Shown in pieces: positions 10,301 through 21,641 of a stretch of DNA of 22,805 nucleotides. Under the pieces are notes generated by a model. The model was given only the letters and a program-made list of their open reading frames with translations, was not told the origin of the DNA and made no database searches. Origin of the DNA: Echinococcus granulosus (Eukaryota; Platyhelminthes; Cestoda; Cyclophyllidea; Taeniidae); contig NW_020170391.1 in the NCBI RefSeq assembly GCF_000524195.1, forward strand, positions 1,609,274-1,632,078. The letters run 5' to 3'. The stretch's first letter is position 1, and each line of letters opens with the position of its first letter. A program made the position numbers and the translations under genes.

Positions 10301-13300
10301 TCATATGGAAGTCGTTTTATTAGAAGGCTGACTTCATTAGTACATCTCGATCATATCATCAAATGGCTGCGATGTAAATCGAATAGATAACATCTGTCAC
10401 TTCATTTCTAGCACTTCAATATTTGACGATATCTGGTTGATTTAACCTATTTGTATCGGCCTTAACATCTTATTGCGAGGATTCAATTAAACGATCGCAT
10501 TCCAAGTCTCCTGAAATTGTAGTAAACTAGAGTAGTATGGAAGAGGATGCATTACCGGCGTAGAGAGGAGCTAGAAGGCTATTGACACGGCTTGGGAGCC
10601 ATGCTGCAGAGCAGAAGCGCAGCCTGTGGGACTACAGCTACGCACATCGTTAAACAAAAGATCAACTCACTACAAAATGTTTCGTCTACTTTTTCAGTTT
10701 GACCAAAATAGAAAGTTATTTTTCATTCTGCCTCGTCCCTCCTTTGAATGGCAGTCCAGCTACGTGGAGTCTGAAACTAAGGCTTATGATCAGGTCTGTT
10801 CCTACTAATATTTTTTTAGTACCGATATCATAGGGCATTTCCTATACCAAATATTCCATTTATCTTAGATGGCATTTAAGTATCTTTCCTGGGTTCTATT
10901 TCCTCTCTTGATCGCCTATGCCGGTTACTCTCTTGTCTACGAGGAGCATCGTGGTTGGTACTCATGGGTTCTTTCAATGCTTTATGGCTTCTTCCTCACA
11001 TTCAGTAAGTTTAGTCTCACTTATGCACTTTAATCTCTTAAAGGCATTTTTTGCCTAAAATGCTTTTGCTTATTTTAATGCAACACGATGAATAACTGCA
11101 GGGTATTTTGCATTCTCTTACGGAATCACTCATCCCTGAATGCACTTCCAAGTGAATGTCTCTCAGATGCGTTCATGGACATTTGCTGTGTGGGAAGTTT
11201 CACCAGGCACTAAAAATTTCCCGTATAAATGTCACGCTTTGCGTGATGTTTGTCTAAATTTAATTTGTTGATGGCCCATCATGCAGTTAAACTGAGAGCT
11301 AGAATTCATTTTTACATTGCTACATCATTCGCATCGGAGCTAGAAGCTACGTAAATCGACTGCATTTTAGCGAAATGTATTTTATTTTATAGTGAGGTAA
11401 AATGCAGTTCTTCTTAGCCATCCTTTATTGTCCCCAGAACCCTTTGTGCTATTTTCTTCATGCCATTCGTCATGGTCGACTAACGTCTGCATTAAATTAT
11501 TTTTTGTTCATCTCTTTTTATTCGCAATTGTGCCTGTTGTACGGCGCGAAACTGTTTGTGAGCCTTGCGTTTTTTCTGCTCACTAGGTTTTATTGCTATG
11601 ACGCCTCAACTCTTCATCAATTACAAGCTCAAATCAGTGGCCCACTTGCCTTGGCGCATGTTAACTTACAAGGCGCTCAATACTTTCATTGACGATCTCT
11701 TTGCTTTTGTTATTAAAACGCCCACGCTCTATCGCATCGGCTGCTTCCGTGATGGTACGTGCTTTTTAAACCTTTTGACATTTCCTCTGTGTCTAACACT
11801 TCCTATTTTTTCCCGATAAGAATAGCTATATACTCGTCTGGTTGGTAGAATTGTGTTGGTCTAGCACCAATCATTTGGGTTTATCACTGTCGTACGGGAA
11901 CCTTCTAATGGAAGTACATAAAATTTATGCAATCAAACATTATTTGAATACATGATACCTGATTCTTAGAAAATGTTCTCTTTTTTGTGCTATGTTTTGT
12001 TGTGTTCCGTGTGGACTTAAACATTTAGGAATGGCTCAGCGCTTGCTGCTGTGACATCATGACAACGACATTAATTAATGGCGCATACGTGGCTGTGATT
12101 AGTTACCGAAAAAGAATCCAATAACAGTTCTTTTGAAGTTCCTGTGACGATTAATTCTTTGGGCCCTTGCTTTTACCCTGAGGATTATCTATAGAACGCT
12201 CCCTACCTACTTAAATTGTTTCCATAATCTTCGCTGGCATATTATGTACCCGATAAAAGTTAATGAAACCTCTAGGTAGACGTGTACTTGGTGTTCATAT
12301 GCATTTGCATCTCTACGCTGTTTTTCGTATTGCTAGCTACTTTGATTGTTATTGTTGGTTGTCATATCGCCGAGTCTTTAAGGTTATTTGACATGCGCGG
12401 GCATTTGCTTGTATTTTGAGTCGGGTCGGTACGTTTATGCTACTCACTTTATTGCATTCATATAGATGCAAGTATATCTATAGTAGATTCTAATTTGCGC
12501 TACCGACACGTATTTTGATTTGTGGCAAATCATCATTATTACTACCAGCACATTTCCAAGAAGTTTTTTATTTGTTCCGGAGCCGAATCCGGCTTATTTC
12601 TCCGGTTATCTGCCTTTTACACATTCTGGTGTTGTCAATAGCGTGGAGATACACTCCCTTGGAGTTGAACGGCGATTTTCTGTTCGTGCAATCCAACTTG
12701 TCACATGTAATGTGCGCGCCAGGATCTTTGTGACAAACTTCTTTCAATCCATCAACCTAGTAACAGGAACCCTGTAAATTTTCGCACAAAAATGGAAGGC
12801 ATCTGCGTATGAACGGATTTCTGGATGGTTAAGGAGGGACGATGGAGCTTTTTAAGCATTTCGAAGTGGATTGCAGTGGCTCAATCCCTACGAACGGGGT
12901 CTTCGACATTAATGTTGTTTTCTCTTCCCACTTATTGTTTTTGCAGTTTGTGGCGTTGGACTAGTAACGCAGATGAATATTCTGAGTATTTTATCCAGCA
13001 ATTTGCATAATATGCACTAATATACACCTTCTATGAACATTTGCAATGAGTCAACGCCTATGTGACAACTACGAGAACTGTCAGTATCTTTTACCTTTGT
13101 TGTTTTTTCAGGACCACTTAAAGATTTCCAGCCCAATGTAGGTGTTTTTTTTGGTGAGATTCATATTTGGTGAAATCCTTGAAATCCCAATCGACTATTC
13201 TAGTAGTTGGTGGTCAAGGTCTTATTGTTTAAGCAAAGTTTTGTCGATTCGTGGCTTGTTTACTTCATGTTACGCGTCATTAAACCACTGTTGCTTGGAG

Positions 13301-15097
13301 GGCTTTTCATTTTTAGGAACCTTTGTTACCATCTATGTGAATTGGCATTCCAATATATTTAGTAAATGTGAACAGTACGGAAACTCCGATACATAATTTG
13401 TGTATCCCCTGTGCCTGCGTTAATCTATTAATCAAAATAACCTCGTCAACGTCAACTTAGTACCACTTTGGCTTTGTTCCAATCTTTTATTTGAAAGACG
13501 ATATTACCAATAAGGAATGGTGATTTATCCATTTTGCCATTAGTGATTAAGGCCTTTTTGACAGACTCATGATATAGTTTAATTGGTATTTATTGACAAT
13601 GGATATCAGGAAGATCTATTGGCACACACGCAGCCCCTTTTTAATGGTGCTCTATGTTTTGCCTTCGTACTCAGATAAGACTACTGGGTTTTAGTTGCAA
13701 AGCATTTGCCGAAGATGAAGCACAGAAATTTAACATCATGCCTTGGATACTGGCAAATAGGCTGTCGCTATCGTCTAACCCGGCGTTAACATAACCCACA
13801 TTACATTTTAAGTCGGATTTTGCGCCTTCTTTTCAGTAATTCTGTCAGTGTGTATGTGTGTTGAATAGAGGAAGGAAAAGGAAATTGAGGTAGAGCAAAT
13901 GGACCACCATTTACGCGGGAACTTTTTATTCACGCACATGCACACAGACACATCAGCTACGATTATCCTTAGTGTCTTTCCCCTAGCCAAAGCCCTTCTA
14001 CCGCCTGTTTCCTTTTATTTGCATATTCCTCTCCGGATTCCACACTACAAACAAATTAACAACTGTCAGGTGGTTGAAATGATGGCATTCAAATTCGCCG
14101 TAAATTGTCACACAGCGAATCCTGATTTATCTACAACAAGAATGTCTAAAGAGAGGGAAAAATTGAATGTTATGATAATTCTTAGCCCAAATACGTAGAT
14201 ATTTTTTTCTACTTTCTCAGGCTCGAATACTAGAGGTGTTATAAATGCACTGCAATAAAAGTGCTTCTCAAATTTATCAAAATCGTCAGTGCTCAGTAGA
14301 TGCTTTGTGGTTTGGCGCAGACAGCGTAATAGCTGGTTTAATTTAATAGTTATCTTCTACTCCCTTGAAGTACGTTTGGTTAATTTTTAAATTAAAATGT
14401 CTCAGTAGTTGGAATAATGGTGCAGAAATCGGTCCCATTCATTGAAGTGAACCGCCTCGCGTGTCTGCTCAAGAATGGGGTTTACCGACTAAGGCGGAGT
14501 GAAATGAGCTTACGCTTTGACTGAATACTTTTGGACAGTGAAAGCACAAGTGGGTTTCATCTGAAAAATGCGCTTTTTTATGCCTGCGCATGTGCGTCAG
14601 GGTTTGCCACTAGATGGTGGTTGGCTTCATCATATCCGTTCAGTGTGGCAGACTTTGCGTACTTCCAAATCAGCGCTATTTGTTAAGCACAAATTGTGGG
14701 CTGTCTAGTAACTGGGCGAAGTGATCCCACGAAAGTGTCTAAAAGAAAACACAACCCAAAAACAGGTCTATTTGGTGTGCCGCCTTGAGTTTTGCTAATG
14801 CACACTTTTCCTTCCTTCTGCTTAGACGTAATCTTCTTCATCTACCTCTATCAACGTTGGATCTACCGAATCGATCCTAAGCGTGTGAACGAGTTCGGAG
14901 TGAGCAAGGAAATGTTGGACGATAGAAAAGAGGAAGGCAAAGAGGCGGAAGTGACGACTACGGAAGAAGAAGGGGTGGCAAAAGACGAGCAGATGTTGAA
15001 TTTCACCAACGCCAAAGGTGCTGATAATGCTCCGGAGACGTCAAATAGCAGTGTCCGCCGGCGACGCGGAAAGGCGATTAAATCCACGGCCTCGTAA
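7325..15097 (+). CDS. CLPTM1: Cleft lip and palate transmembrane protein 1 homologue (CLPTM1), 11 exons
   Basis: CLPTM1-family proteins are multi-pass ER/Golgi membrane proteins. Mammalian CLPTM1 retains GABA-A receptors in the ER, and paralogue CLPTM1L acts in GPI-precursor scrambling. Exons are 7325-7345, 7613-7978, 8055-8172, 8243-8458, 8611-8867, 8935-9028, 9900-10090, 10698-10793, 10869-11004, 11587-11754 and 14826-15097, giving 1935 nt and 644 residues with consistent phases throughout. The first membrane segment is about residues 31-48. The luminal domain carries ISHWHPN and DDHTPWV, both family signatures. Multi-pass segments begin near 335. The most conserved block, residues 499-560, includes MTPQLFINYKLKSVAHLPW and IYLYQRWIYR, nearly identical to human. 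The tail is acidic and ends with RRRRGK. The 21-nt first exon is the least certain: it fits phase and a GTGAGC donor, but Met25 at 7664 is an alternative start. The exon 3 donor (GTGGGG) and exon 4 acceptor are weak but required by frame. Confidence 0.93.
9029..9899 (+). other. CLPTM1 intron 6 (871 bp)
   Basis: A GTAAGA...AAAG intron. It holds an open frame on the minus strand (9300-9575) with no recognisable product and no repeat that I can identify. Confidence 0.8.
10571..10660 (+). repeat. Dispersed repeat, copy 2 (in CLPTM1 intron 7)
   Basis: AGCCATGCTGCAGAGCAGAAG and the downstream CGCAGCCTGTGGGACTA...TTAAACAAA align with the repeat at 5642-5725. Weaker similarity begins around 10530. 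Its end is only about 38 bp upstream of the CLPTM1 exon 8 acceptor at 10697. Confidence 0.5.
11755..14825 (+). other. CLPTM1 intron 10 (3071 bp)
   Basis: By far the longest intron of the gene, it splits a conserved Asp codon between G and AC. The content is AT-rich and non-coding; open frames such as 12515-12733 and 13899-14198 are short and unlike known families. A GT-rich stretch near 13846-13861 faces an AC-rich stretch near 13932-13950 and could pair loosely. A short CCGCCT/AGGCGG inverted repeat lies near 14452-14500. Confidence 0.75.
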
Positions 15098-16085
15098 TGT
15101 GTGTGCCTCCGTTTTCCTTCTCTTCACCCAAGCCTCACACAGGAACTTTTCTCGTCTACCTTCTCACCTGTCTTGCTTTAAGGACTGGTGTTTGTGCGTG
15201 TATCTAAAGTGGTGCTTCTCTACACTTGTGGGTCCCCACTGTTCAGATGGGCGTCTCGTTCCGATCGCCACGTGCACTGGTGGTGGGTGAAATTGGATTT
15301 GGTCAAATTGTGCTTGGTAGAGGTGTCTCCTCTTCTGCCTAAGTTGCTTGCATAATTGTCTCTTGTGGGTAGTTTCGGTTGCATTAGTGTCCTATTCTAC
15401 GGTGATAAACGATTTTCCTGCAGGCTGTATTGTCACTTAGAATGAAAGAAATCTTAAGGGTTAATATCGGAGATTAAGGCGTAGTATAGTAGTGACTCCT
15501 GGCGGTTTTGTTTGTGGGTTCGTGGTGTGCTCATAGCCTCAAGTGAGTGCAGCCTGCGTAGAGTTTTGAGCTGTTCAGTTATCGCATTCTTGTTTTTAGG
15601 ATCAACTAGGGGACAGATGAGCCTGAGTCGAAATCGGTCTTTCGAGACGGCATCAGTCATAAAAGGCCGCCATTCTAAACGCATTACTAAGGGGGGATCT
15701 ATTTATTGGCGGATACGTGGATCATTCGAAGGTATCAGTAGAAATCCTGTAATTTTACAAACCAATGACACTTCCACGTCATTGAGCAATGCATCTGGAA
15801 ATTTAAAAGTGTAGCCTTAGATGGTTTACGCTGAGGCCCTAGTGCGCTATCTCTCTGGGTGCGCTATGCGTGTGTTTTGGCACGAAATCTCGGGAACCGA
15901 AAAACCACCGTCAACGCTAATAAAAATCACGATCCCACAAAACGTCACAGAGATGGTTTGTTGTGACTGCTGGTGGTCGGAGGCTGGAGTCTTTGAATCA
16001 TTTTTATTTACTTAGTGAGGGTTATTTGAAATTTGAGGAAATTCATTTTGGCTTAGATGCCATTGTGGAACTTCTCGTAGCATAA

Positions 16086-16098
16086 AATAAATTATTTT
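16086..16098. repeat. AATAAATTATTTT motif, copy 2
   Basis: The same 13 bases as at 2861-2873, about 1 kb downstream of the CLPTM1 stop. Here the AATAAA could serve as a polyadenylation signal. Confidence 0.4.
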
Positions 16099-16209
16099 GA
16101 GCTGTACCGTCTCTCTTCGAAAAAGTAGTCGTGCATTTTATAGTTGAGGATGGCTGCTTACGCTGCTTTTTAAGCCCTGCCTAGTTTAGTCGGATTCGCG
16201 CTAGCTTTG

Positions 16210-16222
16210 AATAAATTATTTT
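16210..16222. repeat. AATAAATTATTTT motif, copy 3
   Basis: The third exact copy, 124 bp after copy 2, again in the region downstream of CLPTM1. Confidence 0.4.
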
Positions 16223-17800
16223 TAAAATAGGACCAGATGTTGGAGCTGCTTTCATAAGATTATGCATTCGTAACTAGGTGTACCCAAACTTAGATACATA
16301 AATACGAATGGGCATTGCACCATTCTACTACTCGAAAAAAGCTATTGTTAAATCAGTCAATTTTGGATGCATTTTCAAATTATTAAGCAAACTGTTATGG
16401 AAACAACGATGAAGTGCTCTCACCGTATTAAATTGGCAGCATTTATCCCGTTACCTATTCAATGAGGGCGTAGAAACAAATTCCCAAAACCTGGTTTATA
16501 GCTCTAAAGAGTAAATTTTAACTCAGAGAATGGTCCATATATTTAGGCGCGACAATTCAGCTGATGTTAATGAATTATGCTGGGGCCAAGTGATCCGTCC
16601 AGGTACGCGTGATGGATCCTCTGTCAACCGTTTCCATAAATAATCAGGTACATTGGACAAAACATGTTTAGGGTAACATGTCAGTAAGGCATGCATATTT
16701 GTCATTGTGCGTTCTTCAAAATCCTGGTTATTGAATATTTGTCTCTTGCGTTTTAGCTTGGATTACTTAAAATTAGATCAACATTTACATCTGCACAAAA
16801 GTTATAATCGTAGCATTGCAGCAGAGACAAGCGGGCATCTCAGTCAGGAGCCGCTTGTTTTCGATCGTGTTTGCAAATAAAGCCAAACATGTGCCTCGTC
16901 TGCTTTTGCAATGTTTCATATGGAACATCTTATTGAGGTGTTGTAAGTTAGTAACCAAACACTGGGATCTAGTCCCTCCATTACCCATGCATGAAAATTT
17001 AGCATTAAAGTAATACAGCTATGGCTTGATAATTTCCGATAATACAAGGACCATTGGAAGTCTAAATGTTAAATGATAAAATACCAAGGCCGCATTTGTA
17101 CTGAGAAGTAAAAACTAACCGAACCTAAAATGTGTCGACCTTGTGAATGGCTTTTCCGACTGCCATATACGTTCAGGGAAGAAAAGCGCAATAGTCACGA
17201 AAGAAGGATCCAGGAACATCATGATTAATAAGTTTGGGGGGCGAGGGCTGTACAAATTTTGTGAGACTTATACCGAATAGGAGTATATGAAACGCCGAAA
17301 GTGGACATTTAAAAGAATTGGGTTGACTTCTGCTTTCCTAAGGCCTTTTATCACCCATTGATACTGCATAGTGTTTTTGCTATCACTAGTTCATTCTGAT
17401 AAGATCGAAAGAGAAATTGTTTTGATGGGGAAATTTATGTTAACAATGATTATTTCATTCAGCATCAATAACTTTTTAATCCAATGTATAAGTCAGATTC
17501 GCCCCGTTTTTGAACGACTTCCTCTTCTGCACACGATCAATATGCATGAACTATAATTGCCTAGTATTTGCTCTTTTTATTTAGAAAATACGCCACACGA
17601 GAAGAAATGCGTAGATGCTACTTCGTAATATTGCAGGACTACGTACAAAATACATGCAAGTATTTGTCAAAACGATGAAACAAATTTTATTTCGAACCGC
17701 CTCATTGGTCAATGCTTCCATAGGGCAAGCTCAGTTGACCAATCAACGTGTTGAAACGCTTCTCCCGAAAGCGACAACTCTCCCTTCCACATCTTATTAG

Positions 17801-18191
17801 AGGAGTTAAACGCGCTCATGATCCCTATATCGCACTCCTAACTCCCTTCATGACTGCAGATGGAGTAAGCACTCTTCCACCCGTTCACTTCCTCTCCTCA
17901 CTAGACAACGCGACCTATGCACGCCTTAACTTCACCACAGCCTCGCCCGACCTCAACAGCGAGGCATCAGCGGCAAGCTTTCAGTTCAGTTTGTGGGTAA
18001 TCATTGTCATGAGCCTCACATGTCTCTTTACCATCGCCTTCATCCTCTGCGGACTGTTCAAACGTGCCGACGCCTACCACATGCCACTGACGCCTGAAGG
18101 CGAGATTGACATCGCCAACATCGAGGGCCTCGGGCTGCAGGGCAACGAAGGCATGTTTGGAGTCTCCGGGGCTGCCACAGGGTGGATTTGA
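17801..18191 (+). CDS. C-terminal exon of an unrecognised single-pass membrane protein
   Basis: I do not recognise the family. The exon probably starts after the pyrimidine-rich acceptor ending at 17800 and encodes 129 residues to the TGA at 18189-18191. Visible parts are a dibasic KR near residue 4, two N-glycosylation sequons (NAT at 36, NFT at 43), and a hydrophobic membrane segment at about 63-86 flanked on the inside by LFKR. A 40-residue tail follows, with an acidic EGEIDIANIEG stretch and then Gly-rich sequence ending TGWI. Sequons before the segment and basic residues after it fit a type I orientation. GC content and codon use match the RanBP3 exons and contrast with the AT-rich flanks, which supports real coding. 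Upstream exons with the signal peptide and ectodomain should lie between 15100 and 17800, or be spread with long introns. The frame is also open back to 17748, so the exon start is not certain. Confidence 0.65.
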
Positions 18192-18428
18192 GTGTGCCGG
18201 TACTCGCCCTTTTCAACCCAACATTCTCCATTTTGTATCACAAGATGGTTGAGAAGAAAAAATCACAAACTCTAAGAAGTTTATCACCTAAAGAGATTGA
18301 AAATTAACCTGACTTGTGAAAAGAGGTGTTTTACCACTACTTTTGAGTCCAAAAAAGATGATAACCGATCTTACAAATGCAGTAAAATTTGCCTGAAAGG
18401 TCGGCATGAAAACAACAAGCTTTGGGTA

Positions 18429-18434
18429 AATAAA
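18429..18434 (+). terminator. Candidate polyadenylation signal AATAAA
   Basis: The first canonical AATAAA downstream of the membrane-protein stop codon, about 240 bp away on the same strand. The distance is reasonable for a compact 3' UTR. There is no independent evidence for cleavage here. Confidence 0.4.
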
Positions 18435-20502
18435 TGGAACTTAGTAAGACTTTTACATTTTTACTGAAATTGTTTACAGTTTTCTATGCATTTTAAATTG
18501 AAAACGATTGGTAGATGGAAAAGAATTTCGAATTGGCGCCTTTGCTACTTATTCAACGAGCTTCGTTGACACAATTTTAAAACATAATTTGGACCTGTGC
18601 CAAAGTTATGATAGAATGTCTCTGTAAAATTACTCCAGTTAAAAGGTAAACACTCCGATTTCGTTCAAAAATCATCATCTTATAAGAATTGAAAGATAAT
18701 ATGGATGAAGGAGAAAGCTTACTGATCTTGTGATGCTTTTCCAAATTGTTGACACTTGATGTCCGGTAAGATAGGCTAGGGGAAGTTGAAAATATTCTTG
18801 CTTTAGCGACGAAGGGAAAGCTTCACGCATAACTTAATAAAATCAACATGCGAAGGAACTTTCAGCACTACATAAAATTTACACCCCATATTTTTTAGTT
18901 GGTCATATTCTTTCCAATCTAAAATTATACTAAGAATCTTTTGGCTAATTTTCTCGCTTAATCTTTTTAAATTCTTGAGGCAGAGTCTGTTTTAATGCGA
19001 AGTCATTTCAATGAATCATAAGAGATTCAAACATAAAATTTAACCACAGTACTAACAAGTGCCTAAAATGATAATGACAAGCGATTTTTTTTATCACAAC
19101 TTCGAATTATATTCATACGGTCCTAGAAAGCGTTTGCGTGATTGATGGAAATTCGTGTCCCACGTTTTTACAAAATAAAAGGGGTTCTAAATCCCCCAAA
19201 ATGCATTTTAAATTTAAAATTCAGGGCTGTGCAATATTCTAAAAGGTTCGCTTTAGAGTGCATGACTCTATCGGGGATGGAGATCAAGAGGGGCTCTAGA
19301 TTTTGATGATGGATATATTTGGTGGCTTGCCTGATAATAATGATAATAAAAATGGTTCAGCTAATCTTTACTTTTACTATACACAATTTATCCTGATGTC
19401 TCCCTTTCAAGCGACCCTTTTGCACGAGCAACTAGCACAAAATAAGTCGGTTTTAAATGAGTACTTTTGTTGGACTTTTGCTGTTAAAAAATATTTACCA
19501 AGCGGCAAGTTTCCAAGGCTGCTAACTTTAGCTCGATTAATTGCTGAAATCCATTTTCCAATTCCATTAATAGCGCTGCGTTCGGAATATCTTCCGGATT
19601 ATACTAAGCTTATAAATGAAACCTAAAAGCATCCGTAACAGCAACTTCTAGTTTTAGATCAACGTGGTTAGGTAGCCATCGAAGCATGTAAAGTTGCTTT
19701 GTGTGTCATTATTGTTATTATCATGCTGTCGAACATAACCCAGCATATCACAGACAAGCATTGCTGTGAAATATCTCATTTGTTTCCTACGGTACTCCAA
19801 ATGAGTCGAATGAATGAGATGAATTAGCACAAATTTGCAGAGTAGGTGGAAGAGATTTGGCTCGTATTTTTTCTAAAGAAATATATTTATCATGTGTGTA
19901 TGCGGAATTTGATTTGACAACGAATCCCATTTCCGCATTAGCTTCCTATATGCAAGGTTTACTGCATTATGGGATACTACTGCAATTCATTCCATTTAGA
20001 AGACGGCAAATCATACTTGTTGCTTCAAAATAAACCTATGATCTTAATAACCAATTTTAATTATTAAATGAAAGATTATAAAACCAAAATTTCTAGTTAG
20101 GAAGGATATAAGGCACTTACTAGGGCTAAACATAGTAGCAGCATACCTCTGAGTATCAAAACTGAGGTTGTTCCACGAGATGTCCATTTTATTTGTTTTA
20201 AAACACAGGTAATTTAATCTTGGCGCCAACCTACTAGGCTTTTATAACTCTGCTATAACAGCACCAAAAATAGCTTATGATAAGCAACTTCGATGAATAA
20301 AATGCCTCTAAAGCAACAAATCCTATTTCTTGCGAATGATGAACGGCGGAAAGTGATATTAGAATTAGCTGCTAGTGCAATAGCCGTCTTAGATAACAAT
20401 CGTTGAAAATTGTGAGATCTCTTGCCTTAAGACGCAGTCATATCGTCACTTGGTAATTAAAAGCTACAGGGCATACGTACCATTCCGTAATTCTTTGATG
20501 GT

Positions 20503-20586
20503 CTGTTCAACTACGTTTGATTACGCGGGCGCTTAGATCTCCGTAGTTTGTTCTTCCGCTCGGTGGCATGGCCTCAGGGCCATGCC
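20503..20586 (-). repeat. Dispersed repeat, copy 3 (inverted)
   Basis: Read on the minus strand, it gives GCCATGCC..CGAGCGGAAG, then ACA and TACGGAGA, ending GTAGTTGAACA. This is colinear with copy 1 at 5642-5725, with small insertions. It carries the hairpin at 20564-20587 at its 5' side. Confidence 0.45.
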
Positions 20587-20587
20587 A
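20564..20587. repeat. Perfect hairpin with 10-bp arms
   Basis: TGGCATGGCC and GGCCATGCCA are exact inverted repeats around a TCAG loop. It overlaps the end of repeat copy 3, so it may be part of the element or a small inverted duplication of its GCCATGCC core. Confidence 0.5.
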
Positions 20588-21629
20588 GTAGTCATTAGCT
20601 TAACTGGATGTCAGCAGCACATATTCTGCTCGCTCCCTTTGTCTTCGGTTAAGCCTCGGGACGCCACGCTGCAATTCCTTACAGGTTTCAGCAAATAATT
20701 TTGCATCAAATGCGGGTTCAAATTGAACCGAAAATAAATATGAAATTATTTTTTTTAACGATAAATTATTGCCATAGTATCACTGCGTCCCAGTACTTTG
20801 CTGAAGTTGAATGAAGGCATAATCCTCGGGTGGAATATGCATTATTGGCATACAGTAGGGCTTGGGGCTACTGGCACGACCCAAAGGTCGGCTCACCCTG
20901 TTTAGGTACAGTGGCAGGGCACCATTGTAGATGCTGCACCGAAACCGAGAGTTGAGCAAACAATTAACGTTTTACGAATACAATTACTTGTAGTCGTCAT
21001 ATTCTTCACCAAGCCAATTTTTCCTCCACCCGGGAATGCTAACTAGGTAAGAGTAAGTTCGAAAAATTTCTAATTGACATTTAGAGAGAAAATGTACCAG
21101 TTGAAATAAGTGCAAAGGATTGCTAAGAAATGTGCTATTCAAATGCAGCTACTTTATTAGGCTTAGTTTAAACGACGCAGATGATGCGAATAATAGAGAC
21201 CTTCGACTGAAAAATAATAATTTGGCAAAATTCGGACTTTGCTTATACAAGTAAAATTCTTTTACAAACATCTATTTGATTGTTCAGAAGATTTAACTAA
21301 ATCGCGCTTTTTTGTTTTGTGTTCGAGTGGCAGATTCAGCGTTTAATTACATATTTAATTTTTGGCAGCATTGATAGGAAAATTTGGTATACAAATATGA
21401 TGCGAATTACAATGTTGTGTAAGCTTCTTAGTATTCTGCCCTTTCCGGATTAAATAATTTTAACGGCATTTTCGTGGACTCTAGTATATAATTACCCGAA
21501 TCAGGATTACTTCCTTCGAAGTGGCATGGTGTTGCTCAAACAGACTTATTAAGGGCTGTTTCATGAATATGCAAACCAGTAGGAATGGGATATCTCCACC
21601 TTTTAATTGATTGGCTTAAATTATGTGAA

Positions 21630-21639
21630 CTGTCTTCAG
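21630..21639 (+). other. Splice acceptor 2 nt upstream of the bL36m ATG
   Basis: ACTGTCTTCAG ends at 21639 and the ATG begins at 21642. A plausible branch-site TTAAT lies about 35 bases upstream. It could end a 5' UTR intron or be a trans-splice acceptor, as also seen for RanBP3. Confidence 0.5.
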
Positions 21640-21641
21640 TC

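Larger units (their letters stand above)
15098..17800. other. CLPTM1 3' region and possible upstream exons of the next gene
   Basis: It starts with the CLPTM1 3' UTR. Candidate AATAAA signals are at 15919-15924, 16086-16091 and 16210-16215, with no way to choose among them. A strong acceptor-like TTGTTTTTAG ends at 15600 and is followed by an open stretch from ATG 15617 to a stop at 15812-15814. In the same frame, ATG 15821 opens a GC-richer stretch to 16015 with a potential N-glycosylation sequon. These could be remnants or exons of the membrane-protein gene whose last exon begins near 17801, but I could not join them in frame. From 16020 to 17750 the DNA is AT-rich with nothing recognisable. 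Confidence 0.4.
18192..21641. other. AT-rich intergenic region
   Basis: This holds the 3' UTR of the membrane-protein gene and then about 3 kb with no supported gene. An open frame at 19306-19626 (about 106 residues from ATG) starts in a low-complexity GATAATAATGATAATAA stretch and matches no family I know; a frame this long is expected by chance in DNA of this composition. The interval from about 20500 to 20960 is GC-richer and includes an inverted repeat copy and a 10-bp-arm hairpin. Confidence 0.6.

Noticed and set aside
19306..19626. 106-residue open frame in the AT-rich region
   Set aside because: It starts in low-complexity sequence, has no recognisable motif, and matches chance expectation. 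Kept only as part of the intergenic description.
20700..20730. GGGTTCAAATTGAACC resembling a tRNA B box
   Set aside because: It is a short palindrome with no A box at the right distance and no cloverleaf, so neither a tRNA gene nor a tRNA-derived SINE can be claimed.
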